Of a stretch of DNA of 64,000 bases, positions 26,258 to 36,581 are shown piece after piece. The DNA is from Mycolicibacterium rutilum. Its GTDB lineage: Bacteria; Actinomycetota; Actinomycetes; Mycobacteriales; Mycobacteriaceae. The notes under the pieces were generated by a model. It saw only the letters and a program-made list of their open reading frames with translations. It did no database searches and had not been told where the DNA came from. Each line of letters starts with the position of its first letter. The stretch's first letter is position 1. The stretch lies in contig NZ_LT629971.1 in NCBI RefSeq assembly GCF_900108565.1, positions 1,240,001-1,304,000 on the forward strand, written 5' to 3'. Both the position numbers and the translations under genes were made by a program.

Positions 26258-27028
26258 GTGAACATCACCGGCAACACGATCTTCATCCCCGGTTCGACAA
26301 GTGGCATCGGCTTGGCGTTGGCGCTCGCCCTACACGAGAAGGGCAACACCGTCATCGTCGGCGGACGCCGCGCCGATCTGCTCGACGGCATCGCCGACCG
26401 GCATCCCGGGATCGACACCGTGCAGATCGACACCACGGACACGGCAAGCATCACCCGCGCAGCCAACCAAGTCCTGGCCCGCCACCCCGACCTGAATGCT
26501 GTCATCGCGATGGCCGGCGTCATGCGCGTCGAAGACTGGCATCACCCCGCCACCTTCCTGGATTCCGCCGAAGCTGTGATCACCACGAACCTGCTGGGTC
26601 CCATCCGCCTGATCGCGGCGTTCATCGAACACCTTCAACGGCAACCGGCTGCGACGATCATCACGGTGTCCTCGGGACTGGCGTTCGCGCCGCTGAAGGT
26701 CACGCCCAGCTACAACGCGTCAAAGGCCGCCGTCCACATGCTGACCGAGACACTACGGCTGCAGTACGCCGACACCAGCATTCAGCTGATCGAACTCGAA
26801 CCTCCCTCGGTGGCCACCGATCTGCTTCCCGGACAACGCGACAGCTCCTTCGCGATGCCGCTGGACGAGTTCATCGACGAGGTGATGACGATCCTGGAAG
26901 CAGACCGCGACGTCAAGGAGATCCAAGTCGAACGCGTCAAATTCCTCCGCTACGCCGAGGCGCGCGGCGACTACGACCACGTGGTGGCAACACTCAACGC
27001 GGCCGACCCACACGGGAACCAGACCTGA
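26258..27028 (+). CDS. Short-chain dehydrogenase/reductase, DltE-like
   Basis: 256 aa from a GTG at 26258. Cofactor loop GSTSGIG near 11-17; the first Gly-x-x-x sits in PGSTSG rather than TGAS, as in DltE-type SDRs. Catalytic Ser in TVSSGLAFAP and YNASKAA near 153. LIELEPPSVATDL follows, the usual position after the active site. It overlaps no neighbour: 26 bp after the previous gene and 5 bp before the peroxidase start, so it is tightly linked to the DyP-encapsulin pair. Confidence 0.88.
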   Translation: MNITGNTIFIPGSTSGIGLALALALHEKGNTVIVGGRRADLLDGIADRHPGIDTVQIDTTDTASITRAANQVLARHPDLNAVIAMAGVMRVEDWHHPATFLDSAEAVITTNLLGPIRLIAAFIEHLQRQPAATIITVSSGLAFAPLKVTPSYNASKAAVHMLTETLRLQYADTSIQLIELEPPSVATDLLPGQRDSSFAMPLDEFIDEVMTILEADRDVKEIQVERVKFLRYAEARGDYDHVVATLNAADPHGNQT

Positions 27029-27033
27029 GCGCA

Positions 27034-28059
27034 ATGACCCGGCCACATCCCGTTCTCACACCGCTGAGTCCCGCGGCGATCTTTCTCGTCGCGACAATCG
27101 ACGACGGCGGCGAACCCCGCGCGCACAGCACACTCACCGATCTGTCGGCTCTGGTGCGCGGCGTCGCGTTCCGGGTGCCATCGGCCAATCTGACCCTCGT
27201 CACCGGCATCGGATCCGACGCCTGGGATCGGCTGTTCGCCGGCGCCCGCCCAGCCAAACTGCACCCCTTCATCGCACTCGACGGCGCACGCCACCGCGCT
27301 CCGTCCACACCGGGAGATCTGTTGTGGCACATCCGTGGCCGATCGATGGATGTCTGCTTCGAACTCGGACGCAGGATCCTGGACTCGGCGTCTGGCGCCG
27401 TGACGGTCGTAGACGAAGTGCACGGGTTCCGGTTCTTCGAGATGCGCGACTTACTCGGATTCGTGGACGGCACCGAGAACCCCCAGGGCACGGAAGCCGA
27501 GACAGCCGCCGTCGTCGGCGACGACGATGACCCGGAATACGCAGGCGGATCCTATGTCCACATCCAGCGGTACACCCACAATCTGTCGGCGTGGGACGCG
27601 CTGAGCGTCACGGAGCAAGAGTTGGTGATCGGGCGAACCAAACTGGAGAACATCGAAGTACCCGATGCGGCCAAACCGTCGAATTCTCATCTGGCGCTCA
27701 ACACCATCACCGACGAGGATGGACACGAACTCACGATCGTGCGGGCCAACATGCCCTTCGGAGAACTCGGCTCCAGCGAGTGCGGCACCTACTTCATCGC
27801 CTACTCGGCTGACCCCGACGTGCCCGAGACAATGTTGCGAAACATGTTCCTCGGCAACCCACTCGGGAACACCGACCGCATCCTCGACTTCTCCACCGCT
27901 CACACCGGCGGCCTGTTCTTTGCGCCCACACCGGCGTTTCTCGACGATCCGCCCCCGCTGCCCGTGCAACGGGCCAAGACCAGCCCACCTCCACCTCACC
28001 GAGCCCAAACCGCCCCGGATCACTCGCTGGCCATCGGCAGCCTGAAAGGACGATCCTGA
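27034..28059 (+). CDS. DyP-type heme peroxidase with encapsulin-targeting C-terminus
   Basis: 341 aa. Dye-decolorising peroxidase: distal GFVDGTENP motif near 146-154 with the catalytic Asp, then the proximal heme-ligand region VHIQRYTHNL near 178-187, and a distal Arg region downstream. The last residues, DHSLAIGSLKGRS, match the cargo-loading peptide (SLxIGSLKG) that docks DyP inside encapsulin shells. A Pro-rich linker (PPPLPVQRAKTSPPPPH) lets the tail reach the shell. The stop TGA shares its A with the encapsulin ATG. Role: H2O2-dependent oxidation inside a protein nanocompartment; native substrate unknown. Confidence 0.95.
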   Translation: MTRPHPVLTPLSPAAIFLVATIDDGGEPRAHSTLTDLSALVRGVAFRVPSANLTLVTGIGSDAWDRLFAGARPAKLHPFIALDGARHRAPSTPGDLLWHIRGRSMDVCFELGRRILDSASGAVTVVDEVHGFRFFEMRDLLGFVDGTENPQGTEAETAAVVGDDDDPEYAGGSYVHIQRYTHNLSAWDALSVTEQELVIGRTKLENIEVPDAAKPSNSHLALNTITDEDGHELTIVRANMPFGELGSSECGTYFIAYSADPDVPETMLRNMFLGNPLGNTDRILDFSTAHTGGLFFAPTPAFLDDPPPLPVQRAKTSPPPPHRAQTAPDHSLAIGSLKGRS

Positions 28060-28856
28060 TGGACAACCTGTACCGAAACTTGGCACCGATCACCGACGCC
28101 GCCTGGGAGCAGATCGACACGGAAGCCAGCCGAACCTTCAAGCGCCATATCGCCGGACGCCGCGTCGTTGATGTAAGCGCGCCGGCCGGCCCGACGAAAG
28201 CAGCAGTCAACACCGGTCATTTACTCGACCTGACGCCACCGGCCGGCGATGTCATCGCCCACCTCCGCGACCTGCGACCCTTGGTGCGGTTACGGATTCC
28301 CTTCACCGTCCAGCGTCGCGACGTCGACGACGTCGAACGGGGATCGCAAGACTCCGACTGGAGTCCGGTGAAGGACGCGGCCAAGAGGCTGGCGTTCGCC
28401 GAAGACCGGGCCGTCTTCGAGGGCTACGCCGCCGCGCGAATCGAGGGCATCCGCAGCTGCACCTCCAACCCCACCATGGCGCTTCCGCCGGATCCACGCG
28501 GCTACCCCGATGCCCTCGCCCAGGCGCTGTCGCAATTACGTCTGGCGGGTGTCGACGGGCCCTACTCCGTGTTGCTGTCCGCGGATGCCTACACGAAGGT
28601 CAGCGAGACGACCGAGCACGGCTACCCCATCCGAGAACACCTCAACCGCCTCGTCGACGGAGACATCATCTGGGCGCCGGCTATCGCTGGCGGCTTCGTA
28701 TTGTCCACCCGCGGCGATGATTTCGACCTACAGATCGGCCAGGATGTCTCGATCGGTTACCTGTCTCACGACGCCGGCACCGTCGTGCTCTATCTTCAGG
28801 AGACCGTGACGTTCCGGTGCTACACAGCCGAGGCCGCTGTCGCCTTCACCGAGTGA
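28059..28856 (+). CDS. enc: Type 1 encapsulin shell protein
   Basis: 265 aa, the standard length of the CFP29/linocin-type shell protein with HK97 fold. Recognisable blocks: MDNLYRNLAPITDAAWEQID at the N-terminus (which lines the interior and binds cargo tails), GRRVVDVSAP, FEGYAAARIEGI in the E-loop/P-domain area, and GQDVSIGYLSHDAGTVVLYL near the end. It starts on the last base of the DyP stop (TGATG), so re-initiation keeps shell and cargo in step. Probably a 60-subunit, ~24-nm compartment. No ferritin-like or other cargo gene lies nearby. Confidence 0.95.
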   Translation: MDNLYRNLAPITDAAWEQIDTEASRTFKRHIAGRRVVDVSAPAGPTKAAVNTGHLLDLTPPAGDVIAHLRDLRPLVRLRIPFTVQRRDVDDVERGSQDSDWSPVKDAAKRLAFAEDRAVFEGYAAARIEGIRSCTSNPTMALPPDPRGYPDALAQALSQLRLAGVDGPYSVLLSADAYTKVSETTEHGYPIREHLNRLVDGDIIWAPAIAGGFVLSTRGDDFDLQIGQDVSIGYLSHDAGTVVLYLQETVTFRCYTAEAAVAFTE

Positions 28857-29130
28857 CCGCCGTCTCGCTGCCCTGAAGTCCGCCCATCCATCGACCTCAC
28901 TGCTACACAGAATGTCCCGCGACGGATCCTGCGGCCCGAGCCGTGGCGTTCCCATTCCGAGCTGTTCGTCGGATCGTCGCCGTCCATCAGGGGGCTCCAC
29001 GATGCACGCCCTACCTGTTCGAGGAACGTTGTTGTGGGGTTCGCCGCGAGCCCCAATGGAGGCTAGCCCTACCGCGGAAGTAGCGTCGCCACCATAGCCT
29101 TAGCCGACAGCACCCGAACATACTCAGGTC

Positions 29131-30849
29131 ATGAATGTTGCCGCATCACAGCAGAATTCCATGACTGACGGCATGCACCTGCTGGTGGATGCGCTTCAGC
29201 TCAACGACGTCGAGACGATCTACGGGGTGGTGGGCATCCCGATCACCGACGTGGCCCGGCTGGCTCAGGCCTGCGGTATCCGCTACATCGGATTCCGGCA
29301 CGAATCGGCGGCCGGTCACGCCGCGGCCGCGGCGGGCTTCCTGACCAAGAAGCCCGGCGTCCTTCTCACCGTGTCGGGACCGGGGTTCCTCAACGGCATG
29401 GTCGCTGCGGCCAACGCCACGGTGAACTGCTTCCCGCTGGTGCACATCGCCGGCTCCAGTGATCGCGCCGTGGTGGATATGCGCCGTGGCGACTACGAGG
29501 AACTCGATCAGATGACCGCCGCGAAACCGTTCGTCAAGGCCAGCTTCCGGATCAATCGCGTGCAGGACATCGGACGCGGCGTGGCCCGAGCCATCCGCAC
29601 CGCGGTCTCGGGCCGCCCCGGCGGCGTGTACCTCGACGTGCCGGCTGCAGTGCTGGCCGAGACCATCGAGGCCGCGGCTGCGGCCGAGACGCTGTGGCGC
29701 GTGGCCGACCCGGCTCCGGCGCAGCACCCGGCAGCCGAGCGAATCACCGACGCGCTGGCGCTGCTGGCTAGTGCGCAGCGGCCGCTGATCGTGCTGGGCA
29801 AGGGCGCTGCCTACGCCCAGGCCGACGACGCGATCCGCGAGTTCGTCGAATCCACCGGCATCCCGTTCCTACCGATGTCGATGGCCAAGGGCCTGCTGCC
29901 CGACGATCACCCGTCCTCGGTCGCCGCGGCGCGATCGCTGGCGCTGGCCAAGGCCGACGTCGTACTGCTGATCGGGGCGCGACTGAATTGGCTGCTGGCG
30001 CAGGGGGAAGCACCGCATTGGTCGCCTGCCGCGCAGTTCATTCAGGTCGACATCGACCCCGGCGAGTTCGACAGCAACCATCCGATCGCCGTCCCGCTGG
30101 CCGGGGACATCGGCTCGGTCATCGGCGATCTGAACGCCGGCCTTGAACGTCATCCGGTGTCGTGTCCGCAGCTGTGGCAGATCGAACTCGGAGAGAAGCG
30201 CCGGACCAACGACGCCAAGATGGCCACCCGCCTGGCGCAGGACCCGCATCCGATGGGGTTCTACAACGCACTGCGCGCCGTGCGCGACGTCCTGGCCGAC
30301 CGACCCGACGTGTACGTCGTCAACGAAGGCGCCAACACCCTCGACATCGGCCGCAACGTGCTCGGCATGAGCGTGCCGCGCCACCGCCTCGACTGCGGCA
30401 CCTGGGGAGTGATGGGCATCGGTCTCGGCTACGCGATCGCCGCCGCCGTCGAATCCGGCAAGCCGGTCGTGGCGATCGAAGGCGACAGCGCGTTCGGGTT
30501 CAGCGGGATGGAGGTCGAAACCATCTGCCGCTACCAGCTTCCCGTCGTCATCATCATCCTCAACAACGGCGGTGTATACCGCGGCGATGGCATCGACCCC
30601 GCAGGCACCGACCCGGCACCGACGGTGCTCGCACCCCGCGCCCACCACGAACAGGTGATGACCGCCTTCGGCGGCATCGGTTACCACGTCACCACCCCCG
30701 CCGAGCTGCACACCGCTCTGCAACGAGCACTGGACGCCGCAAGGCCCGCGCTCATCGACTGCGAACTCGCCGTCACGGCCGGCACCGAATCCGGACACCT
30801 GACCAACCTCAACCCGCACAGCACCGTCCCCCTGGCCCCCGTTTCCTGA
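29131..30849 (+). CDS. oxc: Oxalyl-CoA decarboxylase
   Basis: 572 aa, the family length. ThDP enzyme converting oxalyl-CoA to formyl-CoA and CO2. The N-terminal PYR domain holds the activating Glu in [26 protein letters not shown] follows. The central domain binds CoA/ADP ([15 protein letters not shown]). The C-terminal PP domain carries the ThDP-Mg motif [20 protein letters not shown] ending near [16 protein letters not shown]-like text ([12 protein letters not shown]) is also typical. No strong ribosome site precedes 29131; a second ATG at 29161 is an alternative start. Leads the oxalate operon, 274 bp after encapsulin. Confidence 0.94.
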   Translation: MNVAASQQNSMTDGMHLLVDALQLNDVETIYGVVGIPITDVARLAQACGIRYIGFRHESAAGHAAAAAGFLTKKPGVLLTVSGPGFLNGMVAAANATVNCFPLVHIAGSSDRAVVDMRRGDYEELDQMTAAKPFVKASFRINRVQDIGRGVARAIRTAVSGRPGGVYLDVPAAVLAETIEAAAAAETLWRVADPAPAQHPAAERITDALALLASAQRPLIVLGKGAAYAQADDAIREFVESTGIPFLPMSMAKGLLPDDHPSSVAAARSLALAKADVVLLIGARLNWLLAQGEAPHWSPAAQFIQVDIDPGEFDSNHPIAVPLAGDIGSVIGDLNAGLERHPVSCPQLWQIELGEKRRTNDAKMATRLAQDPHPMGFYNALRAVRDVLADRPDVYVVNEGANTLDIGRNVLGMSVPRHRLDCGTWGVMGIGLGYAIAAAVESGKPVVAIEGDSAFGFSGMEVETICRYQLPVVIIILNNGGVYRGDGIDPAGTDPAPTVLAPRAHHEQVMTAFGGIGYHVTTPAELHTALQRALDAARPALIDCELAVTAGTESGHLTNLNPHSTVPLAPVS

Positions 30850-30889
30850 AACCACCTCAGCCCTTCACCATTCGAGAGGACCCAACACC

Positions 30890-32170
30890 ATGGCCGCCAC
30901 CGCAACCGCCCCGCTCGCCGGTATCAAGGTCATCGACTTCACCGGCGTGCAAGCCGGCCCAGCCTGCACCCAGATGATGGCCTGGTTCGGCGCCGACGTG
31001 CTCAAGGTCGAACGCGTCACCGGCGGCGACGTCACCCGCCACCAACTGCGCGATATCCCCAACACCGACGCGCTGTACTTCACCATGCTCAACAGCAACA
31101 AGCGCTCACTGGCCATCAACACCAAGACCCCCGAAGGTCTGGAGGTGATGGAGAAGCTGATCCGCGAGGCCGACGTGCTGGTGGAGAACTTCGCCCCCGG
31201 CGCGATGGACCGCATGGGGCTGTCCTGGGAGCACATCCACGAACTCAACCCACGCCTGATCTTCGGCTCGGTGAAGGGCTTCAACGACGAATCCCCCTGG
31301 AAGGACCTCAAAGTCTACGAAAACGTCGCCCAGTGCGCCGGTGGTGCCGCCTCCACCACCGGCTTCTGGGACGGTCCACCGACGGTCAGCGCGGCGGCCC
31401 TCGGCGATTCGAACACCGGCATGCACCTGCTCATCGGGCTGCTCACCGCGCTGCTGGCGCGCGAGAAGACCGGTGTCGGTCAGAAGGTGTCGGTGTCGAT
31501 GCAAGACGCCGTGCTCAATCTGTGCCGGGTCAAACTGCGCGACCAGGAACGCCTCGAGAAGGTCGGCTACCTGGAGGAATACCCCCAGTACCCCAATGGC
31601 ACGTTCACCGACACCGTGCCCCGCGGCGGCAACGCCGGCGGGGGCGGGCAGCCCGGCTGGGTGCTCAAGTGCAAGGGCTGGCAGGACGATCCGAACGCCT
31701 ACATCTACTTCACCATCCAGGAACAGAACTGGGAGAAGACCTGCCAGGCGATCGAGAAGCCGGAATGGGTCGACGACCCCGCCTACGCCACCGCCACGGC
31801 GCGTCAGCCCCACATCTTCGACATCTTCGCCGACATCGAGAAGTGGCTGGCCGATAAGACCAAATACGAAGCCGTCGGCATTCTCCGCACCTTCGACGTG
31901 CCGTGTGCGCCGGTGCTGTCGATGAAGGAGATCGCCGAAGACCCCGCGCTGCGGGCCAGCGGCACCGTCGTGGAGGTGCAACAGCAAGGCCGCGGCACGT
32001 TCCTGACCGTCGGCAGCCCGATCAAGTTCTCCGACTACACCCCCGCCATCACCGGCGCTCCGCTGCTCGGTGAACACAGCACCGCCGTGCTGAGCGATCT
32101 GGGCTACACCGCCGACCAGATCGCGAACTTTCAGGTCGCACACGTCATCGCCGACCCCGCTGAACACTGA
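30890..32170 (+). CDS. frc: Formyl-CoA:oxalate CoA-transferase
   Basis: 426 aa, type III CoA-transferase. It moves CoA from formyl-CoA to oxalate, freeing formate and regenerating oxalyl-CoA. Diagnostic features: [23 protein letters not shown] at the N-terminus, the catalytic Asp in [11 protein letters not shown] near 170, and the glycine-rich lid GGGGQPGW near 257-264, seen in Frc enzymes. [12 protein letters not shown] is also classic. It follows oxc by 40 bp with a GAGAGGA ribosome site, the order known from oxalate-degrading bacteria. Confidence 0.95.
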   Translation: MAATATAPLAGIKVIDFTGVQAGPACTQMMAWFGADVLKVERVTGGDVTRHQLRDIPNTDALYFTMLNSNKRSLAINTKTPEGLEVMEKLIREADVLVENFAPGAMDRMGLSWEHIHELNPRLIFGSVKGFNDESPWKDLKVYENVAQCAGGAASTTGFWDGPPTVSAAALGDSNTGMHLLIGLLTALLAREKTGVGQKVSVSMQDAVLNLCRVKLRDQERLEKVGYLEEYPQYPNGTFTDTVPRGGNAGGGGQPGWVLKCKGWQDDPNAYIYFTIQEQNWEKTCQAIEKPEWVDDPAYATATARQPHIFDIFADIEKWLADKTKYEAVGILRTFDVPCAPVLSMKEIAEDPALRASGTVVEVQQQGRGTFLTVGSPIKFSDYTPAITGAPLLGEHSTAVLSDLGYTADQIANFQVAHVIADPAEH

Positions 32171-32194
32171 CCTCCGACAACGAAGGAACACAAC

Positions 32195-33226
32195 ATGTCA
32201 CACCACCTCGACTCTCCACTTGCCCGCCAGGACATCCGGCTCGACATCACCGACCTCTACGTCTTCCGCGGCGAAATCGGCACGGTGTTGGTGATCAACG
32301 TCTGCCACTCCCTGGGCGGTGACATCCCGGCACCGGGCTTCCATCCCGAGGGGATGTACGAGTTCAAGATCGACCTCGACGGCGACGCGATCGAGGACAT
32401 CACCTATCGCGTGCAGTTCACCGACCGCGACCACGACGGCCGGCAGTACTACACGGTTCGACGCCTCTCCGGACCGGACGCCGCCGATCTCGATGCCGTC
32501 GGCCCGGAAGTGCTGGCCGGCACCACAGGTGATACCAACGTCAACGCTGCGGGCCTGCGGGCGTGGGCTGGCCAGGCGAGCGATCCGTTCTGGATAGAAC
32601 CCGACGTGCTGCACGCCGTTGGACACGCCGTCCAGGACGGCACCACCGTGCAACTCGGCGAGTGGACACCGGCGAACGCGACCAATCTGTTCGCAGACCA
32701 GACGGTGTACTCGCTGGTTCTGGAGGTGCCCGACGCCGATCTGACACCCCGCGCCGCGGACGACCGCATCGGGGTGTGGGCGGTGGCCACGCTCGGCACC
32801 GACGCCGGCGGCTGGCGGCCCATCAACCGGGTGGGCCTGCCGATGATCCATCCGCTGTTCACCCAGTTCGACGAGCAGCTCGGCGACGACCTCAACGCCG
32901 GTTACCCCCGCGACGACTACGCCGTCTACGGCGAACGCGTCGCCGGCAAGCTCGCGGCAGTGATCGGCGCCTACGGTACGGCCACCGATCCGCACGCCCA
33001 GGCCCGCGCCGTCGCGCGCCGACTGTTCCCCAACGTCCTGCCCTACACCGTCGGCACGGCGGCGGCGTTCAGCTTCGCCGAGTTCAACGGCCGCTCCCTG
33101 ATCGACAACGCCCCCGACGTGATGTTCACCCTGGCCGCAAACACCCCGATCACGTTGGGCATCGGCAAGGAATCGGTCAAGGCCGCACTGCGGTCCGAGT
33201 TCCCCTACGTGCCCCCACTGGGCTGA
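32195..33226 (+). CDS. DUF4331-like protein
   Basis: 343 aa. It opens with MSHHLDSPLARQDIRLDITDLYVFRG, the SHHxDSP...DitDlyvF signature of DUF4331 proteins, and has INRVGLPMIHPLFTQFD later. No signal peptide is visible, unlike many family members, so it may be cytosolic. Function unknown in general. It sits between frc and the acyl-CoA synthetase with a 24-bp gap, so co-expression with oxalate metabolism is likely and makes this a candidate for an accessory role there. Confidence 0.82.
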   Translation: MSHHLDSPLARQDIRLDITDLYVFRGEIGTVLVINVCHSLGGDIPAPGFHPEGMYEFKIDLDGDAIEDITYRVQFTDRDHDGRQYYTVRRLSGPDAADLDAVGPEVLAGTTGDTNVNAAGLRAWAGQASDPFWIEPDVLHAVGHAVQDGTTVQLGEWTPANATNLFADQTVYSLVLEVPDADLTPRAADDRIGVWAVATLGTDAGGWRPINRVGLPMIHPLFTQFDEQLGDDLNAGYPRDDYAVYGERVAGKLAAVIGAYGTATDPHAQARAVARRLFPNVLPYTVGTAAAFSFAEFNGRSLIDNAPDVMFTLAANTPITLGIGKESVKAALRSEFPYVPPLG

Positions 33227-33246
33227 CCCGAACAGGATCGCCGTCG

Positions 33247-34830
33247 ATGACCACCACCTGTAGTGCCTCGCACCCTGCCGTCTGTGGGCCGCCTCGACGA
33301 TGGCGCCTCGGTGACGTCCTCGCCGAGACCGAGGCGTCCACGCCCGGACGCACCGCGCTGATCGTCGGAGCTGATCGTCGGCACATCAGCTATCGCGAAC
33401 TATCCGCCGCCGCAGGCGATCTCGCCGCGGCACTTCGCCGCAGGGGGCTGCGCCGCGGCAACGTCGTCGGACTGCAGACCGCGACATCTGTACATTTCGT
33501 GGTGGCCCTGTTAGCCGCAGCACGGCTGGGACTGATCGTCGCCCCCCACGATCCCACGCTGCCCGGGATCGAGAAGCACCGCCGCGCCGACCTGCTCGGG
33601 GCGCGGGCCACCCTCGTCGAGGGCAATGTCGACGATGACGGAGACTGCCCGGACTGGCCAATCGTGGAGGGGCGACTCGGGCTGCCGACCGAGGTCGACG
33701 CCGCGATGCGGCCACGCACCGTTGAATCACCACCGGCGCTGACCTCGGCGGACGCGCTGATCATGGCCACCTCCGGCACCAGCGGAAGCCCGAAGTTCGT
33801 GCCGTGGACCCACCACAACCTGGCCGCGTCGCTCACCTCTACGGCATCGAGTTACGCACTGTCGTACAGTGACTCGACCGTGGCCGTCATGCCCCTGTTC
33901 CATGGGCACGGACTGGTGGCCGGCCTGCTGGCCACCCTGGCCACCGGCGGCAGTGTGCTGCTGCCCGGCGCCGGCCGGTTCAGCGCCCACACGTTCTGGG
34001 ACGACGTCGACGCCGCCGAAGCCACGTGGTTCACCGCGGTACCCACGATGCTGCGCATTCTGCTCGACCGCGCCGCAGTTGCGGGACCGGACCATTGCCG
34101 AAACTTCGGCACACTGAGGTTCATCCGCAGCTGCAGCGCACCGCTGCGCGCCGACACCATCACCGAATTGGAGTCGACGTTCCACGCGCCCGTGCTGGGC
34201 GCCTACGGGATGACCGAGACCACCCACCAGGCCGCCACCGTTCGGCCCGGAGACGGGGATGACACCCGACTGCATACCGTCGGCGGCCCGACCGGGCTGA
34301 CCGCGCGCATTCACCGCGCCGACGGCGCGGAAACCCCAGCCGGCGCTGCCGGAGAGATCTGGTTGCGCGGACCGACCGTCACCCGCGGCTACCTACCCGT
34401 CACACCCGACGCGCGGAGCCAGAACGCCCTCACCTTCGACGGTAGTTGGTTGCGCACTGGCGATCTCGGCGTGCTCGACACTGCAGGACGCCTCATCGTG
34501 ACCGGACGCATCAAGAACCTCATCAACCGTGGGGGCGAGAAGATCTCCCCCGAACACGTCGAGCAAGTGCTCGCGGCCGATCCGCGGATCGGCGAGGTCG
34601 CGGTCGTCGGCATCCCCGACTCCACCTTCGGTGAACAGGTCGCCGTTGCCGTCGTGCCCAGCGCTGACACCCTGACCGCCGAAGAAATCACCGCCTATTG
34701 CCGGTCACGCCTGACCCGACACGAAACACCCGAGGTCATTGAAATCGTCCACCAACTCCCACTGACCGCCAAAGGCGACATCGACCGCGTGCGCTTGCGC
34801 GCCCTTCTATCGCCAACAACCGATCGATGA
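33247..34830 (+). CDS. Acyl-CoA synthetase (AMP-forming), probable oxalate-CoA ligase
   Basis: 527 aa from ATG 33247. ANL superfamily: P-loop MATSGTSGSPKFV near 175-187, YGMTETTHQ near 320, TGDLG near 405, GRIKNLINRGGEKISP near 420, and a C-terminal catalytic Lys in LTAKGDIDRVR. Size and motifs resemble the plant/yeast AAE3/Pcs60 oxalyl-CoA synthetases, but substrate is inferred mainly from the position between frc and formate dehydrogenase. It would prime the cycle by making oxalyl-CoA from oxalate, ATP and CoA. A general FadD role is the alternative. Confidence 0.85.
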   Translation: MTTTCSASHPAVCGPPRRWRLGDVLAETEASTPGRTALIVGADRRHISYRELSAAAGDLAAALRRRGLRRGNVVGLQTATSVHFVVALLAAARLGLIVAPHDPTLPGIEKHRRADLLGARATLVEGNVDDDGDCPDWPIVEGRLGLPTEVDAAMRPRTVESPPALTSADALIMATSGTSGSPKFVPWTHHNLAASLTSTASSYALSYSDSTVAVMPLFHGHGLVAGLLATLATGGSVLLPGAGRFSAHTFWDDVDAAEATWFTAVPTMLRILLDRAAVAGPDHCRNFGTLRFIRSCSAPLRADTITELESTFHAPVLGAYGMTETTHQAATVRPGDGDDTRLHTVGGPTGLTARIHRADGAETPAGAAGEIWLRGPTVTRGYLPVTPDARSQNALTFDGSWLRTGDLGVLDTAGRLIVTGRIKNLINRGGEKISPEHVEQVLAADPRIGEVAVVGIPDSTFGEQVAVAVVPSADTLTAEEITAYCRSRLTRHETPEVIEIVHQLPLTAKGDIDRVRLRALLSPTTDR

Positions 34831-35062
34831 ACCCGGCCCCGAACGCACCGGTGACACGGTGCCTGTGCGGCAGAGCGATCGAGGGCATGATCCCCGCCAC
34901 CGAGGCCGCCGTCGACGCGCAGGAGTCGCCGTCCACCGAGCGCCGCGCTGCACCGTCAATGCGGTTGATGCGGCCGCACCTCGAACGCTGCTGAGAAGCC
35001 CAGCGCACTCCGCGACGGCGACGACTCGGGCGTCGGCGCACGACACGAACGGATGCACCACC

Positions 35063-35677
35063 ATGACTGTGCCCGCTGGAGCTCACGAGCATCTCTGCCG
35101 ACGCCTGGTGATTGCCTTGCCGGGCACCTACGAACAAGCCCGTGAACGGTTCGAGCGCGCGGTGCCCGTCGCCGACGAACTCGGGTTCACCGCAGCCCGA
35201 TCCTGGCAAGAAGTCGCCATCGTGGTCCAGACCAACGCACCACACGGCTTCATGCGGTTTCGCCGCGGCGACGTCGCCGTCCTGCCGCCCACGCTCTCAC
35301 CCCGCGAGCAGGCGGTCCAGTATCTGATCGGCAATCATATGATCACCCAAACGGTGTTGCGCCGTGAACCGTCGGCGATGCTACACACCGCCTTGCCCGC
35401 AGTCATCTACCGGGACCGACAGGGTGCGGCCCGGCTCGCGGTGGATCAGCCCGGCTTACCGTTCGCCAGCTACGACGACCCGCACCTCACCACAGTGGGC
35501 GAGCGCCTCGACGCACTGCTGGGACGCCTGATCTGCGTGCTCGGAGGCCGCGTGCCAGAGTCGCTCGGGTCGGCCCTCGCGCATCACTACGGACTGCGCT
35601 CCGCTGGCAACGACACCCGGTCGAGTCCTCGCCCGAAGAGCTTGCAGCGGGCCGAACTCCCCGACGTGGCGACCTGA
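35063..35677 (+). CDS. DUF302-like protein
   Basis: 204 aa from ATG 35063; the frame stays open further upstream but with a low-complexity Arg/Ala translation, so the internal ATG is preferred. The region QYLIGNHMITQTVLRREPSAMLHTALPAVIYRDRQGAARLAVDQP followed by FASYDDP is the DUF302 pattern, a small alpha-beta dimer of unknown activity. It lies 233 bp after the ligase and 4 bp before the DUF1275 gene, within the oxalate cluster. No catalytic residues can be named. Confidence 0.7.
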   Translation: MTVPAGAHEHLCRRLVIALPGTYEQARERFERAVPVADELGFTAARSWQEVAIVVQTNAPHGFMRFRRGDVAVLPPTLSPREQAVQYLIGNHMITQTVLRREPSAMLHTALPAVIYRDRQGAARLAVDQPGLPFASYDDPHLTTVGERLDALLGRLICVLGGRVPESLGSALAHHYGLRSAGNDTRSSPRPKSLQRAELPDVAT

Positions 35678-35681
35678 ACGC

Positions 35682-36455
35682 ATGGGCGCCAGGTGGTCGA
35701 TCCTCGCTGCGCTGCTGGCCTTTGGTTCCGGTGCACTCGACGTGCTGGCTTTGACGCACCTCGGCGGCGTGTTCGCCAGCATGATGACGGGAAACCTCGC
35801 GCTCATGGGGTTCGGCATCGCCCATGTCGACACCGCGGTGCTGACCCACACCGGTGCCGCTGTCGCTGGATACGCCCTGGGTGTCGGCGTGGGTACCCGC
35901 ATCGCAGGGATACGGCCACAGCGATCATCGGCCCTGCCACACGCCGTGACCACGGCCCTGATCGTTGAGCTGATCGTGCTGGCGGCGTTCTCGGCCGGGT
36001 GGGCGGCTGGGCACGTCTTCGGAGTCAGCGCGCCGCAACTGGCGCTGTTGATCACCGCGGCCGTCGGTATGGGGCTGCAGAGTGCGGCCGTGCGGCAGTT
36101 GAGAGTCCCCCTGACCACCACCTATCTAACCGGGACGCTGACTGCGCTCATCGCCGGTCGGGCCGCCGCAGGTCCCGCCAAGCGGGTCAACATGCCAGAC
36201 GTCGCCGCCGTGATCGCATTCCTGGCGGGGGCGGCTGCGTCAGGTCTCACACTGACCGCGGCACCGGCGATCGCGCCGCTGCTGTGCCTCTGCCCGCTGG
36301 CCTCGGTGATCGTCGCCTGCGGGCGTCGGCACCCGTCACATGAGCTGCCGTCGCGGTGTGGGGGTGGGCCCCACCTGCGGTCTGGAGGTCAGCAGGGGGA
36401 CACATGTAGTGCCCACACGACAGACGGCAACCCGGAGCAGGACCAGGATCGATGA
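35682..36455 (+). CDS. DUF1275 (YoaK-like) membrane protein
   Basis: 257 aa with about six hydrophobic segments, first at ~5-25. SGALDVLALTHLGGVFASMMTGNLALMG is the family hallmark (a GxxDxxxxxxxxxFxxxxTGN pattern), and VPLTTTYLTGTLTAL the second-half repeat of it. The C-terminal ~35 residues past the last membrane helix are polar. Family function unknown; being in the oxalate cluster it might move oxalate or formate, though nothing in the sequence proves transport. Confidence 0.82.
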   Translation: MGARWSILAALLAFGSGALDVLALTHLGGVFASMMTGNLALMGFGIAHVDTAVLTHTGAAVAGYALGVGVGTRIAGIRPQRSSALPHAVTTALIVELIVLAAFSAGWAAGHVFGVSAPQLALLITAAVGMGLQSAAVRQLRVPLTTTYLTGTLTALIAGRAAAGPAKRVNMPDVAAVIAFLAGAAASGLTLTAAPAIAPLLCLCPLASVIVACGRRHPSHELPSRCGGGPHLRSGGQQGDTCSAHTTDGNPEQDQDR

Positions 36456-36581
36456 CACGGGTCGGTCGTGACCCGTCCGCGTAGCCACTCTCTGCGAAAG
36501 GCCTCCGATGAGCCGAGACCCATTGTCCACCATACTCGTTCACCCGGCCCAACGGCCCGCTCCGGAAAGGTTGGGCTGATC